Shown: positions 24,320-35,595 of the stretch, piece by piece | Layout of the letters: every line of letters starts with the position of its first letter | Numbering within the stretch: the first letter of the stretch is position 1 | Origin: a candidate division WOR-3 bacterium | GTDB taxonomy: Bacteria; Hydrothermota; Tepidihabitantia; Tepidihabitantales; DTDR01 | Assembly (NCBI GenBank): GCA_039801725.1 | Contig: JBDRVE010000007.1 | Coordinates: 1-60,477, forward strand | DNA: 60,477 bases | Direction: 5' to 3' | Made by a program: the position numbers and the translations under genes | The notes under the pieces: model-generated | What the model saw: the letters and a program-made list of their open reading frames with translations, nothing else | Database searches by the model: none | Told to the model about the DNA's origin: nothing

Positions 24320-27300
24320 ATAAAAAAAATTTTACCAAATTTAATCATTCGTTAGAAATTCCTCCTCTTCTTTCTATTCAGTTAGAGTCTTATCGTCAAT
24401 TTTTTCAATTTGATAAATTGCCGGAAAAAAGGGAGGATATTGGTTTACAAAAAGTCTTCAAAGAACTTTTTCCCATTGTTGATACTCATCATAAACGTTT
24501 TATATTAGATTTTGTAAAATATGAAATAAAAGAGCCAAGATATTCGCCAGAAGAAGCTCTCCAAAAAGGATTGAGCTACGATGCTCCTTTTTATGTAACT
24601 TTTCGTTTTGTTAGGGGTGAATCTGTTAAAGGAAAAGAGGAATTTAAAATCAAAGATGTTATTGAACAAGATATATACTTATTTAATTTACCTTTAATGA
24701 CAAACGAAGGTACTTTTATTGTAAACGGTAACGAACGAGTAGTTGTAAATCAATTACATCGGGCACCTGGAGTTTATTTAATTAGAGAAAAAGGAGAACA
24801 TTCCTTGTTATTGGTGCCTCTCAGAGGCGCTTGGTTTGAGATGATAATTTCTCGGGATAATGATTTTTCAGTGTTACTAGATCGAAAAAAAAGACTCCCT
24901 CTGTTTCTTTTTCTTCAAGCATTAGGATATTCTCCCGAAGAGGTTTTAGAGAGGATTTATCCTGATAGGATAATGGAAAAAGAAATTGAGATTGGTGATA
25001 TGATTGCTGAAAAAACTGAGTTTGAAGCAGTTCCATTGGGAGAAATTGTGACCGAAGGTATTTTAGAATTTCTTCAAAAACAAGGGAAAACAAGATTAAA
25101 ATGTGTAAAAAGAGGTGCTCCTGGAATAAAAATAATTCATAATATTTTAAAAGCTCACTCTTTTGTCGACGAAAAAGAAGCCCTCGAAAAAATTTTTAGA
25201 AAACTGCGAGGAACAGAACCTCAACAAATTCAGGTGGCAAAAAGTCTTATCGAAGGTAGTCTATTTGATGTTGCTCGATTTGATTTAGGAAAATGTGGTC
25301 GTTTCCGTTTAAATCAGACTTTCAATGAAAACATTCCCTTGGAAAAAACCAATTTTGAAAAAGAGGAGCTTTTTAAATTAATTCGGCGTCTTTTAGAATT
25401 TTATGAACGCGAAATTCCTCCTGATGACATTGATCATTTAGCAGCACGAAGAGTTCGGTCGGTAGGAGAACTTATTGAACCGTATTTTCGTAATGCTCTT
25501 TTTAATCTTGCCAGTCAAGTAAAAGAAAAAATTTTACAAATAGGAGTTAACAAAATAAATTCTTTACGAGAAATAATTCAGGGAAAGCCTGTTGAAGGTC
25601 AAATACTAAAATTTTTTACTCAACATCCTTTATGTCAATATATGGAACAAGTGAATCCGTTGTCTTCTTTAATTCATAAAAGGCGTGTGTCTGCTTTGGG
25701 ACCGGGTGGTTTAACTAAGGAAACAGCCGGTTTTGAAGTTCGTGATGTACATTATTCTCATTATGGAAGAATTTGTCCTATAGAAACTCCCGAAGGTGCT
25801 AACATTGGTTTAATCAATACAATTGCAACTTATACAAAAATTAATGAATTCGGTTTTCTTACTACTCCCTATTGGCGGGTTAAAAATGGAATAGTCACAA
25901 AAGAGATTGTTTATTTAGCACCTTATGAAGAAGAAAATTATAAAATTGCTCAATTTACTACTCCTTTAAATGAGGAAAGGCAAATTATAAATAAAGAAGT
26001 AGTAGTAAGATACCGGGGAGATATAATTACTGTGCCTCGTGAAGAAGTTGATTTTATGGACGTCTCACCTAAACAGCTTTTTTCTCCTTCTACTGTAATG
26101 ATTCCTTTTTTAGAACATAACGATGCTGATCGGGCTTTAATGGGTGCTAATATGCAACGTCAAGCAGTTCCTCTATTAAAGCCTGAAAAACCTTTGGTAG
26201 CTACTGGCGTAGAGGAGCAGTGGGCAAGAGAATCGGGAGCGGTGATAATTGCTGAGGAAGATGGAGAGGTTATAAAGGTGGATTCTGAAAGAATATTAAT
26301 AAAAACAGCAAAAGGTCTTAAAGAATATCGATTAAAAAAATTCAAAAAGACAAATCAATATACTTGTTATAATCAAATTCCCAAAGTAAAAAAAGGTATG
26401 AAAGTAAAGAAGGGCGATTTGTTAGCTGATGGCCCTTGCACTGATGAAGGTCAATTAGCGCTGGGGAAAAATATTCTAGTGGCATTTTTGCCTTGGCGAG
26501 GATACAACTACGAAGATGCGATTGTTATTTCGGAAAATCTTTTGAAAGAAGATACTTTTACTTCGATTCAAATTTTGGAATTTGATATTCAAGCAAGAGA
26601 AACAAAATTGGGACCAGAAGAAATTACCAGAGATATTCCTGGTGCTACCGAAGAAGATTTGGCTCATTTAGATAAGTTTGGAATAGTAAGAATAGGTACG
26701 GAAGTTGCTCCGGGAGATATTTTGGTGGGGAGAATTACTCCGCGGGGAGAAACAGAATTTATGCCTGAAGAAAAATTGCTCAGAGCAATTTTTGGAGAAA
26801 AAGCAGCAAACGTCCGTGATACCTCTTTGCGAGTAGAACCAGGAGTTTATGGAACTGTTATCGATGTCCAAATTTTTACTCGAAGAACAGATGATCCCTT
26901 GGCCAAAGAAGTATTTAAAAGAAGAGAAGAGGAGTTAGAAAAAAGGTTTAACGAGAAGAGAGAATTTATTGTTCAAGAAAGAAATGAAAAATTGAAGAGT
27001 ATTCTTCTAAATGTTGTTGTTACTAAAAATATTAAAGATAAAAAAAGTAAAAAAATAATTTTAAAAGAAGGCGAAAAAATAACCGAGGAATTTTTTATTT
27101 CCAATAAAATTGATAAAATCCGATTAGAAGATTTAATTGATGTGGTAAAAAGTGAAGAAAAGCGAGAAGAGATAAAAAAAATTTTTGAAGAATTTGAAAA
27201 AGCGATCGAGGTAATCGAGGATGAAAAAGAAAAAGAGTATAATAAATTAAAAGTAGGTGACGAACTCCCTAGCGGTGTTTTAAAATGGATAAGGGTTTAT

Positions 27301-28023
27301 ATTGCTCAAAAGCGAAAAATTAGTGTTGGAGATAAATTGGCAGGAAGACATGGAAATAAAGGAGTGATCGCAAAAATTTTGCCGGTAGAAGATATGCCTT
27401 ATTTACCTGATGGTACACCAGTAGATATGGTTTTAAATCCCTTGGGTGTTCCTTCTCGAATGAACATTGGTCAAATTTTAGAAACAGCTCTAGGTTGGGC
27501 GATGAAAGCGTCAGGTTGTCAAGCAATTACTCCGATTTTTGAGGGAGCTACAATCAAAGAAATTAAAGAAGAATTAAAAAAAGCCGGTTTACCAGAGGAT
27601 GGAAAGATTACTCTTTATGATGGAAGGACGGGATTGCCTTTCAAGGAAAAAGCAGTAGTGGGTTATATCTACATGATGAAATTAATCCACATGGTAGATG
27701 ATAAAATTCATGCTCGTTCTGTTGGCCGATATTCTTTAATTACTCAGCAGCCTTTGGGAGGAAAAGCTCAATTTGGTGGCCAAAGATTTGGAGAAATGGA
27801 GGTTTGGGCTTTAGAAGCATATGGAGCGGCTTATACTCTTCAAGAAATGCTCACCATTAAGTCGGATGACGTGGAGGGTAGAATAGAACTTTTTGAGTCT
27901 TTAATTAAAGGAACGAATCCTCCTACACCTAAAATTCCAGCTTCTTTTTCTGTTTTGGTAAAAGAATTAAGAGGTCTATGTTTAGATTTAGTACCAATAA
28001 ATTTTGAAAAGGAGAAAAGATGA
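24316..28023 (+). CDS. rpoB: RNA polymerase beta subunit
   Basis: A 1235-residue beta subunit. Recognisable elements include [19 protein letters not shown] (fork region), the rifampicin cluster with [58 protein letters not shown], and the C-terminal [20 protein letters not shown] clamp part. The length is near the compact end for bacteria, with only small lineage insertions. It overlaps rplL and rpoC by 4 nt each. Confidence 0.97.
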   Translation: MNKKNFTKFNHSLEIPPLLSIQLESYRQFFQFDKLPEKREDIGLQKVFKELFPIVDTHHKRFILDFVKYEIKEPRYSPEEALQKGLSYDAPFYVTFRFVRGESVKGKEEFKIKDVIEQDIYLFNLPLMTNEGTFIVNGNERVVVNQLHRAPGVYLIREKGEHSLLLVPLRGAWFEMIISRDNDFSVLLDRKKRLPLFLFLQALGYSPEEVLERIYPDRIMEKEIEIGDMIAEKTEFEAVPLGEIVTEGILEFLQKQGKTRLKCVKRGAPGIKIIHNILKAHSFVDEKEALEKIFRKLRGTEPQQIQVAKSLIEGSLFDVARFDLGKCGRFRLNQTFNENIPLEKTNFEKEELFKLIRRLLEFYEREIPPDDIDHLAARRVRSVGELIEPYFRNALFNLASQVKEKILQIGVNKINSLREIIQGKPVEGQILKFFTQHPLCQYMEQVNPLSSLIHKRRVSALGPGGLTKETAGFEVRDVHYSHYGRICPIETPEGANIGLINTIATYTKINEFGFLTTPYWRVKNGIVTKEIVYLAPYEEENYKIAQFTTPLNEERQIINKEVVVRYRGDIITVPREEVDFMDVSPKQLFSPSTVMIPFLEHNDADRALMGANMQRQAVPLLKPEKPLVATGVEEQWARESGAVIIAEEDGEVIKVDSERILIKTAKGLKEYRLKKFKKTNQYTCYNQIPKVKKGMKVKKGDLLADGPCTDEGQLALGKNILVAFLPWRGYNYEDAIVISENLLKEDTFTSIQILEFDIQARETKLGPEEITRDIPGATEEDLAHLDKFGIVRIGTEVAPGDILVGRITPRGETEFMPEEKLLRAIFGEKAANVRDTSLRVEPGVYGTVIDVQIFTRRTDDPLAKEVFKRREEELEKRFNEKREFIVQERNEKLKSILLNVVVTKNIKDKKSKKIILKEGEKITEEFFISNKIDKIRLEDLIDVVKSEEKREEIKKIFEEFEKAIEVIEDEKEKEYNKLKVGDELPSGVLKWIRVYIAQKRKISVGDKLAGRHGNKGVIAKILPVEDMPYLPDGTPVDMVLNPLGVPSRMNIGQILETALGWAMKASGCQAITPIFEGATIKEIKEELKKAGLPEDGKITLYDGRTGLPFKEKAVVGYIYMMKLIHMVDDKIHARSVGRYSLITQQPLGGKAQFGGQRFGEMEVWALEAYGAAYTLQEMLTIKSDDVEGRIELFESLIKGTNPPTPKIPASFSVLVKELRGLCLDLVPINFEKEKR

Positions 28024-31000
28024 GTGAAGAATTTATTTTAGCAGATTTTGAAGGATTAAAAATTACTTTGGCTTCACCCGAAACTATTAGGAGTTGGTCT
28101 TACGGAGAAGTAACAAAACCAGAGACAATTAATTATCGAACTCAAAAACCGGAAAGAGACGGTTTGTTTTGCGAAAGAATTTTTGGACCGGTAAGAGATT
28201 ATGAATGTAACTGTGGAAAATATAAAAAAATAAGATTTAAAGGTACAATTTGCGACAGATGTGGTGTAGAGGTTACAACCTCTTTAGTTAGGAGAGAAAG
28301 AATGGGACATATTGAATTAGCGACTCCAGTGGCTCATTTTCTCTTCTATCAAGTACCTCCTTCGAAAATGGGCTTGCTATTGGATTATACAATTAATGAG
28401 ATTCAGAGTATCTTAAATTATGAAGTGTATGTAGTCATTGAGCCAGGCGATTCTCCTTATCAAATGAGAGATTTAATTGAAGAAAAAGAATATTTAGAAA
28501 GTAAGAAAAAGTACGATGGACTGGTGGCGGCAACTGGCGCGGAGGCACTAGAGGAACTACTTAAAAGAATTGATTTAGATAGATTAGCTGCTGAATTAAA
28601 AGCAAGAATTCCTCATGAACAAACAAGACGTTTTCAACTTTTAAGAAGATTGCAAATAGTGGAAGCATTTAAAAATTCGGGGATAAGACCAGAATGGATG
28701 ATTCTTCATGTAATACCTGTTATTCCTCCTGATTTGCGTCCCTTAGTGACCTTGGAAGGCGGAAGATTCGCTAGCGCTGACTTAAATGATTTATATAAAA
28801 GAGTAATTATCCGAAATAATCGATTAAAACTTCTTTTAAGTACTAAAACACCTGATGTTATTTTAAAATATGAAAAAAGATTGCTGCAGGAGGCAGTAAA
28901 TGCTTTATTTAGTAATGAGAGTATATCTAGGCCAATAATGGGAAAACAAAATCGTCCATTGAAATCTCTTTGCGAATCTCTTCGTGGAAAACAAGGAAGA
29001 TTCCGAAGAAATCTTTTGGGAAAAAGAGTGGATTATTCTGGTCGTTCAGTTATTGTTGTAGATCCTACTTTAAAGCTTCATCAATGTGCTTTGCCAAAAG
29101 AAATGGCTTACGAATTGTTTAAACCAATGGTAATGAGAAAATTAGAGGAAATGAAAGTGGCCGATAGTCAAAAAAGTGCTAAAGCATTGTACAAAAGGGC
29201 TTCGCCAGAGGTTTGGGAAGCATTAGTGGAAGTAACAAAAAACCATCCGGTGCTCTTGAACCGTGCTCCTACCCTTCATCGAGTTTCTATTCAAGCCTTC
29301 TATCCTGTTTTGGTTGAACATCGGGCTATTGGAATTCATCCGTTGGTCTGTCCGCCTTTTAATGCTGATTTTGATGGCGATACTATGTCATGTCACGTAC
29401 CGTTGACACCCGAGGCTATTTTGGAAGCGGCAACTCTTTTGCTTTCCTGTAATAATATTCTTTCGCCTGCTCATGGAAAACCTTTAATGACCCCTACCCA
29501 AGATATCGTCGCTGGAATTTATTTTATTACTAAAGAACATCCTAAAGCACCAAAAATTGAACGGGTCTATGATGATTTTGCTGAAATTATAAGCGGTTAT
29601 GAATTGGGAGAATTTACTGTTCATACCAAAATAAAATTCCGGTATAATGGAATTACCTATAATACTACTGTTGGTCGGGTGATATTAAACGAAATATTGC
29701 CTGAAGAACTTCGTTTTGTAAATGAAGTATTAAATAAAGACAAATTAAATGAATTGGTTGATAAATGTTATCGCAAATTAGGAAGTAAAAGAACAGCCCA
29801 ACTTCTTGATGATTTAAAAGATTTAGGATTTGAAATGGCTACCCGGGCAGGAATTTCTTTGGGTATTGACGATATTATTGTGCCTAAAGAGAAAGAAAGG
29901 ATTATTAAAGAAGCAGAAGCAGAAGTTAAAGAAGTGTTAGAAAGACACCGAAGGGGTTATATTTCCGATTCAGAACGATACAACATGGTAGTAACAATTT
30001 GGAATAATGCTACTCAAGAAATTGAAAATAAATTAATGGAAGAATTAGAAAAATCTCAAGATGGATTTAATCCGCTTTTTTTACTTATTGATTCCGGTGC
30101 CCGAGGTTCTAAAGCCCAAGCTGTTCAAATAGGCGGGATGAGAGGTTTAATGGCGAAACCACAAAGAGGTGGAGAGGGCGAAGAGGTAATCGAGACTCCT
30201 ATAAAAAGTTCTTTCCAAGAAGGTTTATCTGTTTGGGAGTATTTTATTTCTACCCGTGGAGGTCGTAAAGGTTTAACAGATACTGCTTTAAAAACTGCTG
30301 AAGCTGGGTATCTTACTCGAAGATTGGTTGATGTAGCCCAAGAGGTAGTAATCACAATGGAGGATTGTGGAACAATTTTAAAACAAGAAGTTACTGCCTT
30401 AAAAGAAGGGGGAGATGTTATTGAACCTTTATCTGAAAGGATTATTGGAAGGATCGCAGCAGAAGATATTATAAATCCAATCACCAAAGAGATAATTGTA
30501 AAAGAAGGTGAAGAAATAGACGAAGAAAAAGCCAAAGAGATTGAGGATAGTGGGATTGAAAAAGTTGCTGTCCGTTCGGTTTTGACTTGCCAAGCTCCTA
30601 ATGGTTTATGTGCGAAATGTTATGGAAGAAATTTAGCAACAGGGAAATTGGTTGATGTGGGTGAAGCAGTTGGGATAATCGCTGCGCAATCTATTGGCGA
30701 ACCAGGAACTCAATTGACATTAAGGACCTTCCATGTTGGTGGTATGGCTACTCATATGGTGGAACAGAATAAAGCAACTGCCCGATTTGCTGGAAAAATA
30801 ATTTATCAAGACTTAAAGACTTCTATCAGAAGCGATGGACAAAGGGTAGCTTTAAGTCCTGGAAAGATTGAACTTTCGGAAAATGGTAGAAAAATTACCT
30901 ACGATGTACCAAAAGGTGCGGTTATTAAAGTAGCCGATAAAGATTTAGTAAAAGAAGGTCAAGAATTGTTTGAATGGGAGCCTTACTCTATTTTAATCAT

Positions 31001-32024
31001 TGCTGAATATGAGGGAGAAGTAAGATACAAAGATATTGAATTAGGAAGAACATTGCAAGAAGACATTGATGAGCGTGTTGGAAGAAAAGAAAAGAGGATA
31101 ACCGAAGATCGGGAAAAGGAATTGCATCCTCGTTTAGAAATTGTCGCCAATAATGAAGTAGTGAAAGTGTACGAATTACCTAATGACGCTTATTTAGTAG
31201 TTGAAGATAAACAGAAAGTTAAACCTGGAGATATTCTAGCCCGGTTAGTGAGGGAGGTAATAAGGGCGAAAGATATCACTGGTGGATTACCTAAGGTTGC
31301 TGAATTATTTGAAGCAAAAAGAGTTAAAGATCCGGCGATAATAAGTGAAATTGATGGACGAGTGGAGGTATATCCACCTCAGATGGGAATGAGGATCGTA
31401 AAAGTGATAAGTGAAGACGGTAAAACAGAAAGAAGTTATAAAATTCCTTATGGTAAATATCTTTTGGTTAAAACCGGAGACGTGGTAAAAGCTGGAGATA
31501 AATTATGTGAAGGTGAAGTGGATCCACACGATGTATTAAAAGTAAAGGGTTGGATGGCAGTACAAGAGTTTTTAACCAATCGTATTCAAGAGGTTTATCG
31601 ATTACAAAATGTTAAAATTAATGATAAACATATTTCGATAATTGTGCGTCAAATGTTAAAGAAGGTAAAAATTGAAGATGCTGGAGATAGTAGTTTTATG
31701 GAAGGACAAATTGTAGATGCTCAAAAAGTAGATATGGAGAATCAACGATTGGTTGGTGAGCATAAGAGGCCTGCTAAGTATACTAGAATTATTTTGGGGA
31801 TTACTCGAGCCGCTTTATTAACCGATAGTTGGCTTTCGGCTGCTTCTTTTCAGGAAACTACTCGAGTAATTTCTGAAGCAGCAATTGAAGGAAGGGTTGA
31901 TTATCTGCGGGGATTAAAAGAGAACGTAATTGTGGGTAGGTTAATTCCAGCGGGCACAGGATTTCGAGAATTTAAAAAAATTAAAGCAATTACCAAAATT
32001 GAAGAAATTAAGGAGGTGGGGTAA
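28020..32024 (+). CDS. rpoC: RNA polymerase beta' subunit
   Basis: A 1334-residue beta' subunit. The N-terminal Zn ribbon is CNCGKYKKIRF...CDRCGVEV. The catalytic loop is NADFDGD at 448-454, with all three Asp present. The usual next residues QMAVH are here TMSCH (455-459), which is unusual for bacteria. The second Zn site is at LTCQAPNGLCAKCYG, and the trigger-loop neighbourhood is IIAAQSIGEPGTQLTLRTFHVGG. It overlaps rpoB by 4 nt, and its stop directly abuts the rpsL ATG. Confidence 0.97.
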   Translation: MSEEFILADFEGLKITLASPETIRSWSYGEVTKPETINYRTQKPERDGLFCERIFGPVRDYECNCGKYKKIRFKGTICDRCGVEVTTSLVRRERMGHIELATPVAHFLFYQVPPSKMGLLLDYTINEIQSILNYEVYVVIEPGDSPYQMRDLIEEKEYLESKKKYDGLVAATGAEALEELLKRIDLDRLAAELKARIPHEQTRRFQLLRRLQIVEAFKNSGIRPEWMILHVIPVIPPDLRPLVTLEGGRFASADLNDLYKRVIIRNNRLKLLLSTKTPDVILKYEKRLLQEAVNALFSNESISRPIMGKQNRPLKSLCESLRGKQGRFRRNLLGKRVDYSGRSVIVVDPTLKLHQCALPKEMAYELFKPMVMRKLEEMKVADSQKSAKALYKRASPEVWEALVEVTKNHPVLLNRAPTLHRVSIQAFYPVLVEHRAIGIHPLVCPPFNADFDGDTMSCHVPLTPEAILEAATLLLSCNNILSPAHGKPLMTPTQDIVAGIYFITKEHPKAPKIERVYDDFAEIISGYELGEFTVHTKIKFRYNGITYNTTVGRVILNEILPEELRFVNEVLNKDKLNELVDKCYRKLGSKRTAQLLDDLKDLGFEMATRAGISLGIDDIIVPKEKERIIKEAEAEVKEVLERHRRGYISDSERYNMVVTIWNNATQEIENKLMEELEKSQDGFNPLFLLIDSGARGSKAQAVQIGGMRGLMAKPQRGGEGEEVIETPIKSSFQEGLSVWEYFISTRGGRKGLTDTALKTAEAGYLTRRLVDVAQEVVITMEDCGTILKQEVTALKEGGDVIEPLSERIIGRIAAEDIINPITKEIIVKEGEEIDEEKAKEIEDSGIEKVAVRSVLTCQAPNGLCAKCYGRNLATGKLVDVGEAVGIIAAQSIGEPGTQLTLRTFHVGGMATHMVEQNKATARFAGKIIYQDLKTSIRSDGQRVALSPGKIELSENGRKITYDVPKGAVIKVADKDLVKEGQELFEWEPYSILIIAEYEGEVRYKDIELGRTLQEDIDERVGRKEKRITEDREKELHPRLEIVANNEVVKVYELPNDAYLVVEDKQKVKPGDILARLVREVIRAKDITGGLPKVAELFEAKRVKDPAIISEIDGRVEVYPPQMGMRIVKVISEDGKTERSYKIPYGKYLLVKTGDVVKAGDKLCEGEVDPHDVLKVKGWMAVQEFLTNRIQEVYRLQNVKINDKHISIIVRQMLKKVKIEDAGDSSFMEGQIVDAQKVDMENQRLVGEHKRPAKYTRIILGITRAALLTDSWLSAASFQETTRVISEAAIEGRVDYLRGLKENVIVGRLIPAGTGFREFKKIKAITKIEEIKEVG

Positions 32025-32408
32025 ATGCCAACAATTAATCAATTAGTTAGAAAAGGGAGAAAAAAGGTAAAGAAGAAAAGTAAATCCCCGGCTTTGATGG
32101 GTTGTCCGCAAAAGAGAGGAGTTTGTATCAGGGTTTATACTACTACTCCTAAGAAGCCTAATTCGGCATTAAGAAAAGTTTGTAAAGTTCGATTGAGTAA
32201 TGGTCATGAGGTAATTGCTTATATTCCCGGCGAGGGTCATAATTTACAAGAACATTCCATAGTGTTAATTCGTGGTGGAAGAGTGAAAGATCTGCCGGGA
32301 GTGAAATATCACGTAATAAGAGGAGTTTATGACTGCGCGGGAGTGGAGGGACGACGGCAAAGTCGTTCTCTCTATGGTGTTAAAAAACCAAAAGAAAGCA
32401 AAAAGTGA
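32025..32408 (+). CDS. rpsL: Ribosomal protein uS12
   Basis: A 127-residue protein with a [11 protein letters not shown]-terminus, the streptomycin-region motif [20 protein letters not shown] and the [14 protein letters not shown]-terminal motif. Start adjacent to the rpoC stop. It monitors decoding at the A site. Confidence 0.96.
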   Translation: MPTINQLVRKGRKKVKKKSKSPALMGCPQKRGVCIRVYTTTPKKPNSALRKVCKVRLSNGHEVIAYIPGEGHNLQEHSIVLIRGGRVKDLPGVKYHVIRGVYDCAGVEGRRQSRSLYGVKKPKESKK

Positions 32409-32416
32409 GGTGAAAA

Positions 32417-32887
32417 ATGGCGCGAAGAAAAAGAGCAGAAGTGAGAGAAATTCCTCCCGATCCAGTATATAATTCGGTTCTTGTCCAGAAGTTTATCAAT
32501 AATTTAATGTGGGACGGTAAAAAAACGATTGCTCAGAAAATTTTTTACGGTGCATTAGATCTTATCAGGAAAAAAACCGGAGAAGATGGTTACACTGTTT
32601 TCTTAAAAGCAATTAATAATGTCAAACCCGTCTTGGAAGTGAGACCGAGAAGAGTAGGAGGTGCTACTTATCAAATTCCAGTAGAAGTTTCGCCACGAAG
32701 AAGAGAATCCTTAGCAATTAAGTGGATTATTCGTGCTGCTCGGGAAAGAAGTGAATATCGAATGGTCGAAAGATTGGCAAACGAGTTAATCGATGCTTCT
32801 AAAGGTACCGGTCAAGCAATTAAGACCAAAGAAACGACACACAAAATGGCTGAAGCTAACCGAGCTTTTGCTCATTTTCGCTGGTAA
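32417..32887 (+). CDS. rpsG: Ribosomal protein uS7
   Basis: A 156-residue protein with the [21 protein letters not shown]-terminus, [18 protein letters not shown] and the C-terminal [11 protein letters not shown]. It is the last gene of the rif-str-like block. The usual fusA and tuf do not follow; an amidotransferase gene overlaps the end instead. Confidence 0.96.
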   Translation: MARRKRAEVREIPPDPVYNSVLVQKFINNLMWDGKKTIAQKIFYGALDLIRKKTGEDGYTVFLKAINNVKPVLEVRPRRVGGATYQIPVEVSPRRRESLAIKWIIRAARERSEYRMVERLANELIDASKGTGQAIKTKETTHKMAEANRAFAHFRW

Positions 32888-33477
32888 TTATTGCTAAAAC
32901 CTTACTCTTAAACTTTTATCTCGACCATCAAAAAGAGAAGATAATCCCTTATATTGATTTAATAAAAGATTTTAGCGACTACCAAGTTCTTGGTGAGAAA
33001 GAGTTAAGTTTAAAGAATATAAAAAATTTTGATGCTATTATTCTTTCTGGTTCTCCTAAAATGATTTCGCAAAATGAGTTTAATCAAAGCATTTTAGAAA
33101 TATTGAGAGAAATAGAAATTCCTATTTTGGGAATTTGTTACGGTCATCAACTTTTGGCAAAAGCCTTTGGTGGCGAAATTGGAAAATATTTAGAATTCAT
33201 TGAAAGAAATGAAGAAATATTTCTTTTGAATAAAGAGGATATATTTTATAATTTGGAAGATAAAATTGTTGCTAAAAAGTCGCATCAAGAGTATGTAATA
33301 AAATCTTCTTTAACAAAAACAGAATTAGAAATCACCGCTTTTTCTAAGAACTGTGAAGTTGAAGCAATAAGACACAGAAAAAGAAAAATCTTCGGGGTCC
33401 AATTTCATATTGAACGTTCAGGAGAAGTGGGCTATAGAATAATCAAAAATTTCTATGAAAAGATAGTTAAATATTGA
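32881..33477 (+). CDS. Class I glutamine amidotransferase-like protein, non-canonical start
   Basis: The frame encodes about 198 residues with a full GATase1 core: [12 protein letters not shown] (oxyanion region), nucleophile elbow LGICYGHQL (Cys near residue 86), and [12 protein letters not shown] carrying the His-x-Glu of the triad. It resembles the amidotransferase half of GMP synthase. It could be a stand-alone glutaminase or a peptidase-like member. No ATG, GTG or TTG exists in frame before 33061, which would remove the N-terminal strand and oxyanion loop. CTG 32881 or ATT 32887/32890 are the only plausible starts, overlapping or abutting the rpsG stop. Start position is uncertain. Confidence 0.7.
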   Translation: MVIIAKTLLLNFYLDHQKEKIIPYIDLIKDFSDYQVLGEKELSLKNIKNFDAIILSGSPKMISQNEFNQSILEILREIEIPILGICYGHQLLAKAFGGEIGKYLEFIERNEEIFLLNKEDIFYNLEDKIVAKKSHQEYVIKSSLTKTELEITAFSKNCEVEAIRHRKRKIFGVQFHIERSGEVGYRIIKNFYEKIVKY

Positions 33478-33502
33478 CAATTTATAAAAATTTTGTTATA
33501 AT
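33474..33502 (+). promoter_or_regulatory. Consensus promoter of the 33508 gene, leaderless geometry
   Basis: TTGACA (33474-33479), 17-nt spacer, TATAAT (33497-33502): a perfect sigma70 consensus. It is only 5 nt from the ATG at 33508. The -35 hexamer contains the amidotransferase stop codon. Confidence 0.8.
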
Positions 33503-33507
33503 TTATT

Positions 33508-34443
33508 ATGAAAAGAATAATTTTAACTCTAATTTGTTTTTTTGTTATTAGTTGTTTACTATTTAATTTCCAAAATTATCAAAAATTAAATTTTTATAAT
33601 AAAAAATTTTTAGAGGATAATAGCAATTTCAATAAAGAAATTTTTTTATTGAAGGAAATTGCTATTAATTTAGAAAAATTTCGCCTTTTTTTTGAACCAA
33701 TTTATTTGGAAGAAATAAAAAGATTAGTAAAGGAAAGTGAAATTCTAAAAAAGGATAACAGTATAATTGACTCATTTATTAATCACTTAGCCTATTTAAC
33801 TACTTCCTCCAGAAAAAATGATCTTACCGTATTTACTAATTTTCGACAATGGTTAAAAGAGAAAGAAAAAATCTTGAAAGAGGAACTAACCAGGTTGATA
33901 ATCCAGTTTCAAAATTTTCAAAATAAAAAAATTAGGGAAAGTTATTTTGTTAATATAATAACAATTATCGGATTGGGTTTGTTAGTAGTTTTGGCAAATT
34001 TCTTTTTGCCTTCGAAAAGGAAAAATGTCGTTTCTAACAATTATCTTTCGCTACTGGAGATTTTAAAACTCGTTAAAGAAAAAACTGATCAATATTTAGA
34101 AAAAATAAATAATTGGGAAAATCGAATAAAAGAATTTCAAAAACCTTTAATCGATACAAAAAATAATGAAGAGGCTTTATCTAATTATAAAAAAATTTTT
34201 ACTTATTATCTCCTCAATCTTCAATTAGGATTGTTAAGTAACGATCCTTTTTTAGTAAACAAATATTTCACCAATTTTAAAGAAACCGGTGAAAAAATTG
34301 CTCAACTGCTTTCACCAAATGATAGAGAAAAATTAATTAATTTTCTGAAAGCAAGCGAAGAGGAATTTAGTCTTTTTAGAGAAGAATTGCTCAATTTAAA
34401 AAAAATAATCGGTGAAATTAAAAATTACGAAATAAAAAAATAA
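33508..34443 (+). CDS. Two-span membrane protein with coiled-coil cytoplasmic part; partner of a CheW-like protein
   Basis: A 311-residue protein, not assigned to a family. A hydrophobic segment at about residues 4-20 and another at about 148-167 frame a ~125-residue helical, presumably periplasmic domain, similar in layout to four-helix-bundle sensor proteins. The cytoplasmic ~145 residues are helical and Lys/Glu-rich, with coiled-coil tendency. The layout recalls a methyl-accepting chemotaxis protein, but the conserved MCP hairpin tip is not visible. Its stop overlaps the CheW-like ATG by 1 nt, suggesting the pair works together. Confidence 0.6.
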   Translation: MKRIILTLICFFVISCLLFNFQNYQKLNFYNKKFLEDNSNFNKEIFLLKEIAINLEKFRLFFEPIYLEEIKRLVKESEILKKDNSIIDSFINHLAYLTTSSRKNDLTVFTNFRQWLKEKEKILKEELTRLIIQFQNFQNKKIRESYFVNIITIIGLGLLVVLANFFLPSKRKNVVSNNYLSLLEILKLVKEKTDQYLEKINNWENRIKEFQKPLIDTKNNEEALSNYKKIFTYYLLNLQLGLLSNDPFLVNKYFTNFKETGEKIAQLLSPNDREKLINFLKASEEEFSLFREELLNLKKIIGEIKNYEIKK

Positions 34444-34895
34444 TGATTGGAAAGAGTGCTTATTTAATTTGTGAACTGGGAAAAGAAAAAATTGCTTTAC
34501 CAATTTGGGGTATAAAAGAAATATTATGGGATATAAAGGTTTATCCTTTGCCGGAAGTTTCCGCGTATATCGTTGGTATTCTTGCTGAAGAAAAAAAATT
34601 AGCGGTAGTAATAGATTTAGCGAAATTCTTTAATATTAAAGAAGAAAATAGAGGTGTTTTTTTAAAATTTAAAATGGACGATAAGTTGGTGTTTATTGCC
34701 GTTAAGGATGTTGAAGAAATTTTAGAGGTAAAAGAAGAGGAAATTTATCCTTGTCCTCCTTTGTTTTCTTCAACTGTTCCTAATTATTATATTACTGGTT
34801 TAATAAAAAAAGAAGAAATTTTTATCCCCATTATTGAATTGACAAAAATTTTTGAACATCAGGAAATAAAACCCTTTATTTCTATTGGTAAGTAA
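34443..34895 (+). CDS. CheW-like adaptor protein
   Basis: A 150-residue single CheW domain: YLICELGKEKIALPIWGIKEIL, VYPLPEVSAYIVGILAEEKKLAVVIDLAKFF, DVEEILEV, and IKKEEIFIPIIELTKIF at the expected spacing. CheW domains link receptors to the CheA kinase. No CheA, CheY or flagellar gene is in the window, so the partner is either the upstream membrane protein alone or a kinase encoded elsewhere. Confidence 0.8.
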   Translation: MIGKSAYLICELGKEKIALPIWGIKEILWDIKVYPLPEVSAYIVGILAEEKKLAVVIDLAKFFNIKEENRGVFLKFKMDDKLVFIAVKDVEEILEVKEEEIYPCPPLFSSTVPNYYITGLIKKEEIFIPIIELTKIFEHQEIKPFISIGK

Positions 34896-35202
34896 TGTAA
34901 TTAAGCAGAACTACTTCTAGTAAAAATTCAACAATCTGTTAGTTTATAAATAATTTTAGAAAATTAATCACTTTATTATTCTCTTAAAGATAAAATATTT
35001 CTTTTAGGACTCTATGAGTGGTTTATTGAAAATGTGTAAAAAATAGTTAATTAAAATTAAACAATTTGTTGAAAGGGTATCAATTTTGTTCCTTTACTTT
35101 TGAATTAATTTAGCCTATAACTATTAATGATTTTAAAAATATAATATAATAACGATAAAAAATACCTTCCATTTTTTAATTAAATGCCAATAAATTAATT
35201 TA

Positions 35203-35340
35203 AGCACCGAAGCAGAAAAAACAGGGTAGGAGAATGCTATAGGGTAGGCTTCCAAAAGTTAGAAGCAACGATGTCAAAAGGACTGAAAAAAACAAACCTT
35301 TAAAGGAGACAAAAGGTTAATTCTGCAAAGAAGGCGATTA
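35203..35340. ncRNA. Candidate structured RNA island
   Basis: A GC-richer patch within otherwise AT-rich intergenic DNA. GCAGAA (35212-35217) can pair with TTCTGC (35321-35326). Inside it, GCTTC/GAAGC (35248-35252 with 35262-35266) and AACCTT/AAGGTT (35295-35300 with 35313-35318) form hairpins. AGGGTAGG occurs twice (35223 and 35241). No known riboswitch class was recognised. A few words resemble 23S rRNA domain II, but not in a consistent single alignment. Orientation is unknown. Confidence 0.3.
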
Positions 35341-35595
35341 ATAACTTTGAAAAAATTTTTATTAATAAGTTTTTAACGAAAAGCACAAACAATTTCTTTG
35401 CTGTTAGGTAGTTTTTTGGAAGAGTATGAATAAATAAAAAGACTTTCAAAATTAAATCTTAGGATATTTTTTTCATTTTAGATTTTTTTAATTGTTTTTT
35501 CTGGACTGGTTAAAAAATTTTTGATAATTTTTATTTTCTACTTCCATCATTTTTAATTCTTTTTATTAGTCTCCTTATTATATTGGTAACCAGAT

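Noticed and set aside
35203-35340. Functional 23S rRNA segment
   Set aside because: Only short words match, and they support two conflicting positions in domain II. Kept as a structured island, with the rRNA idea as an alternative.
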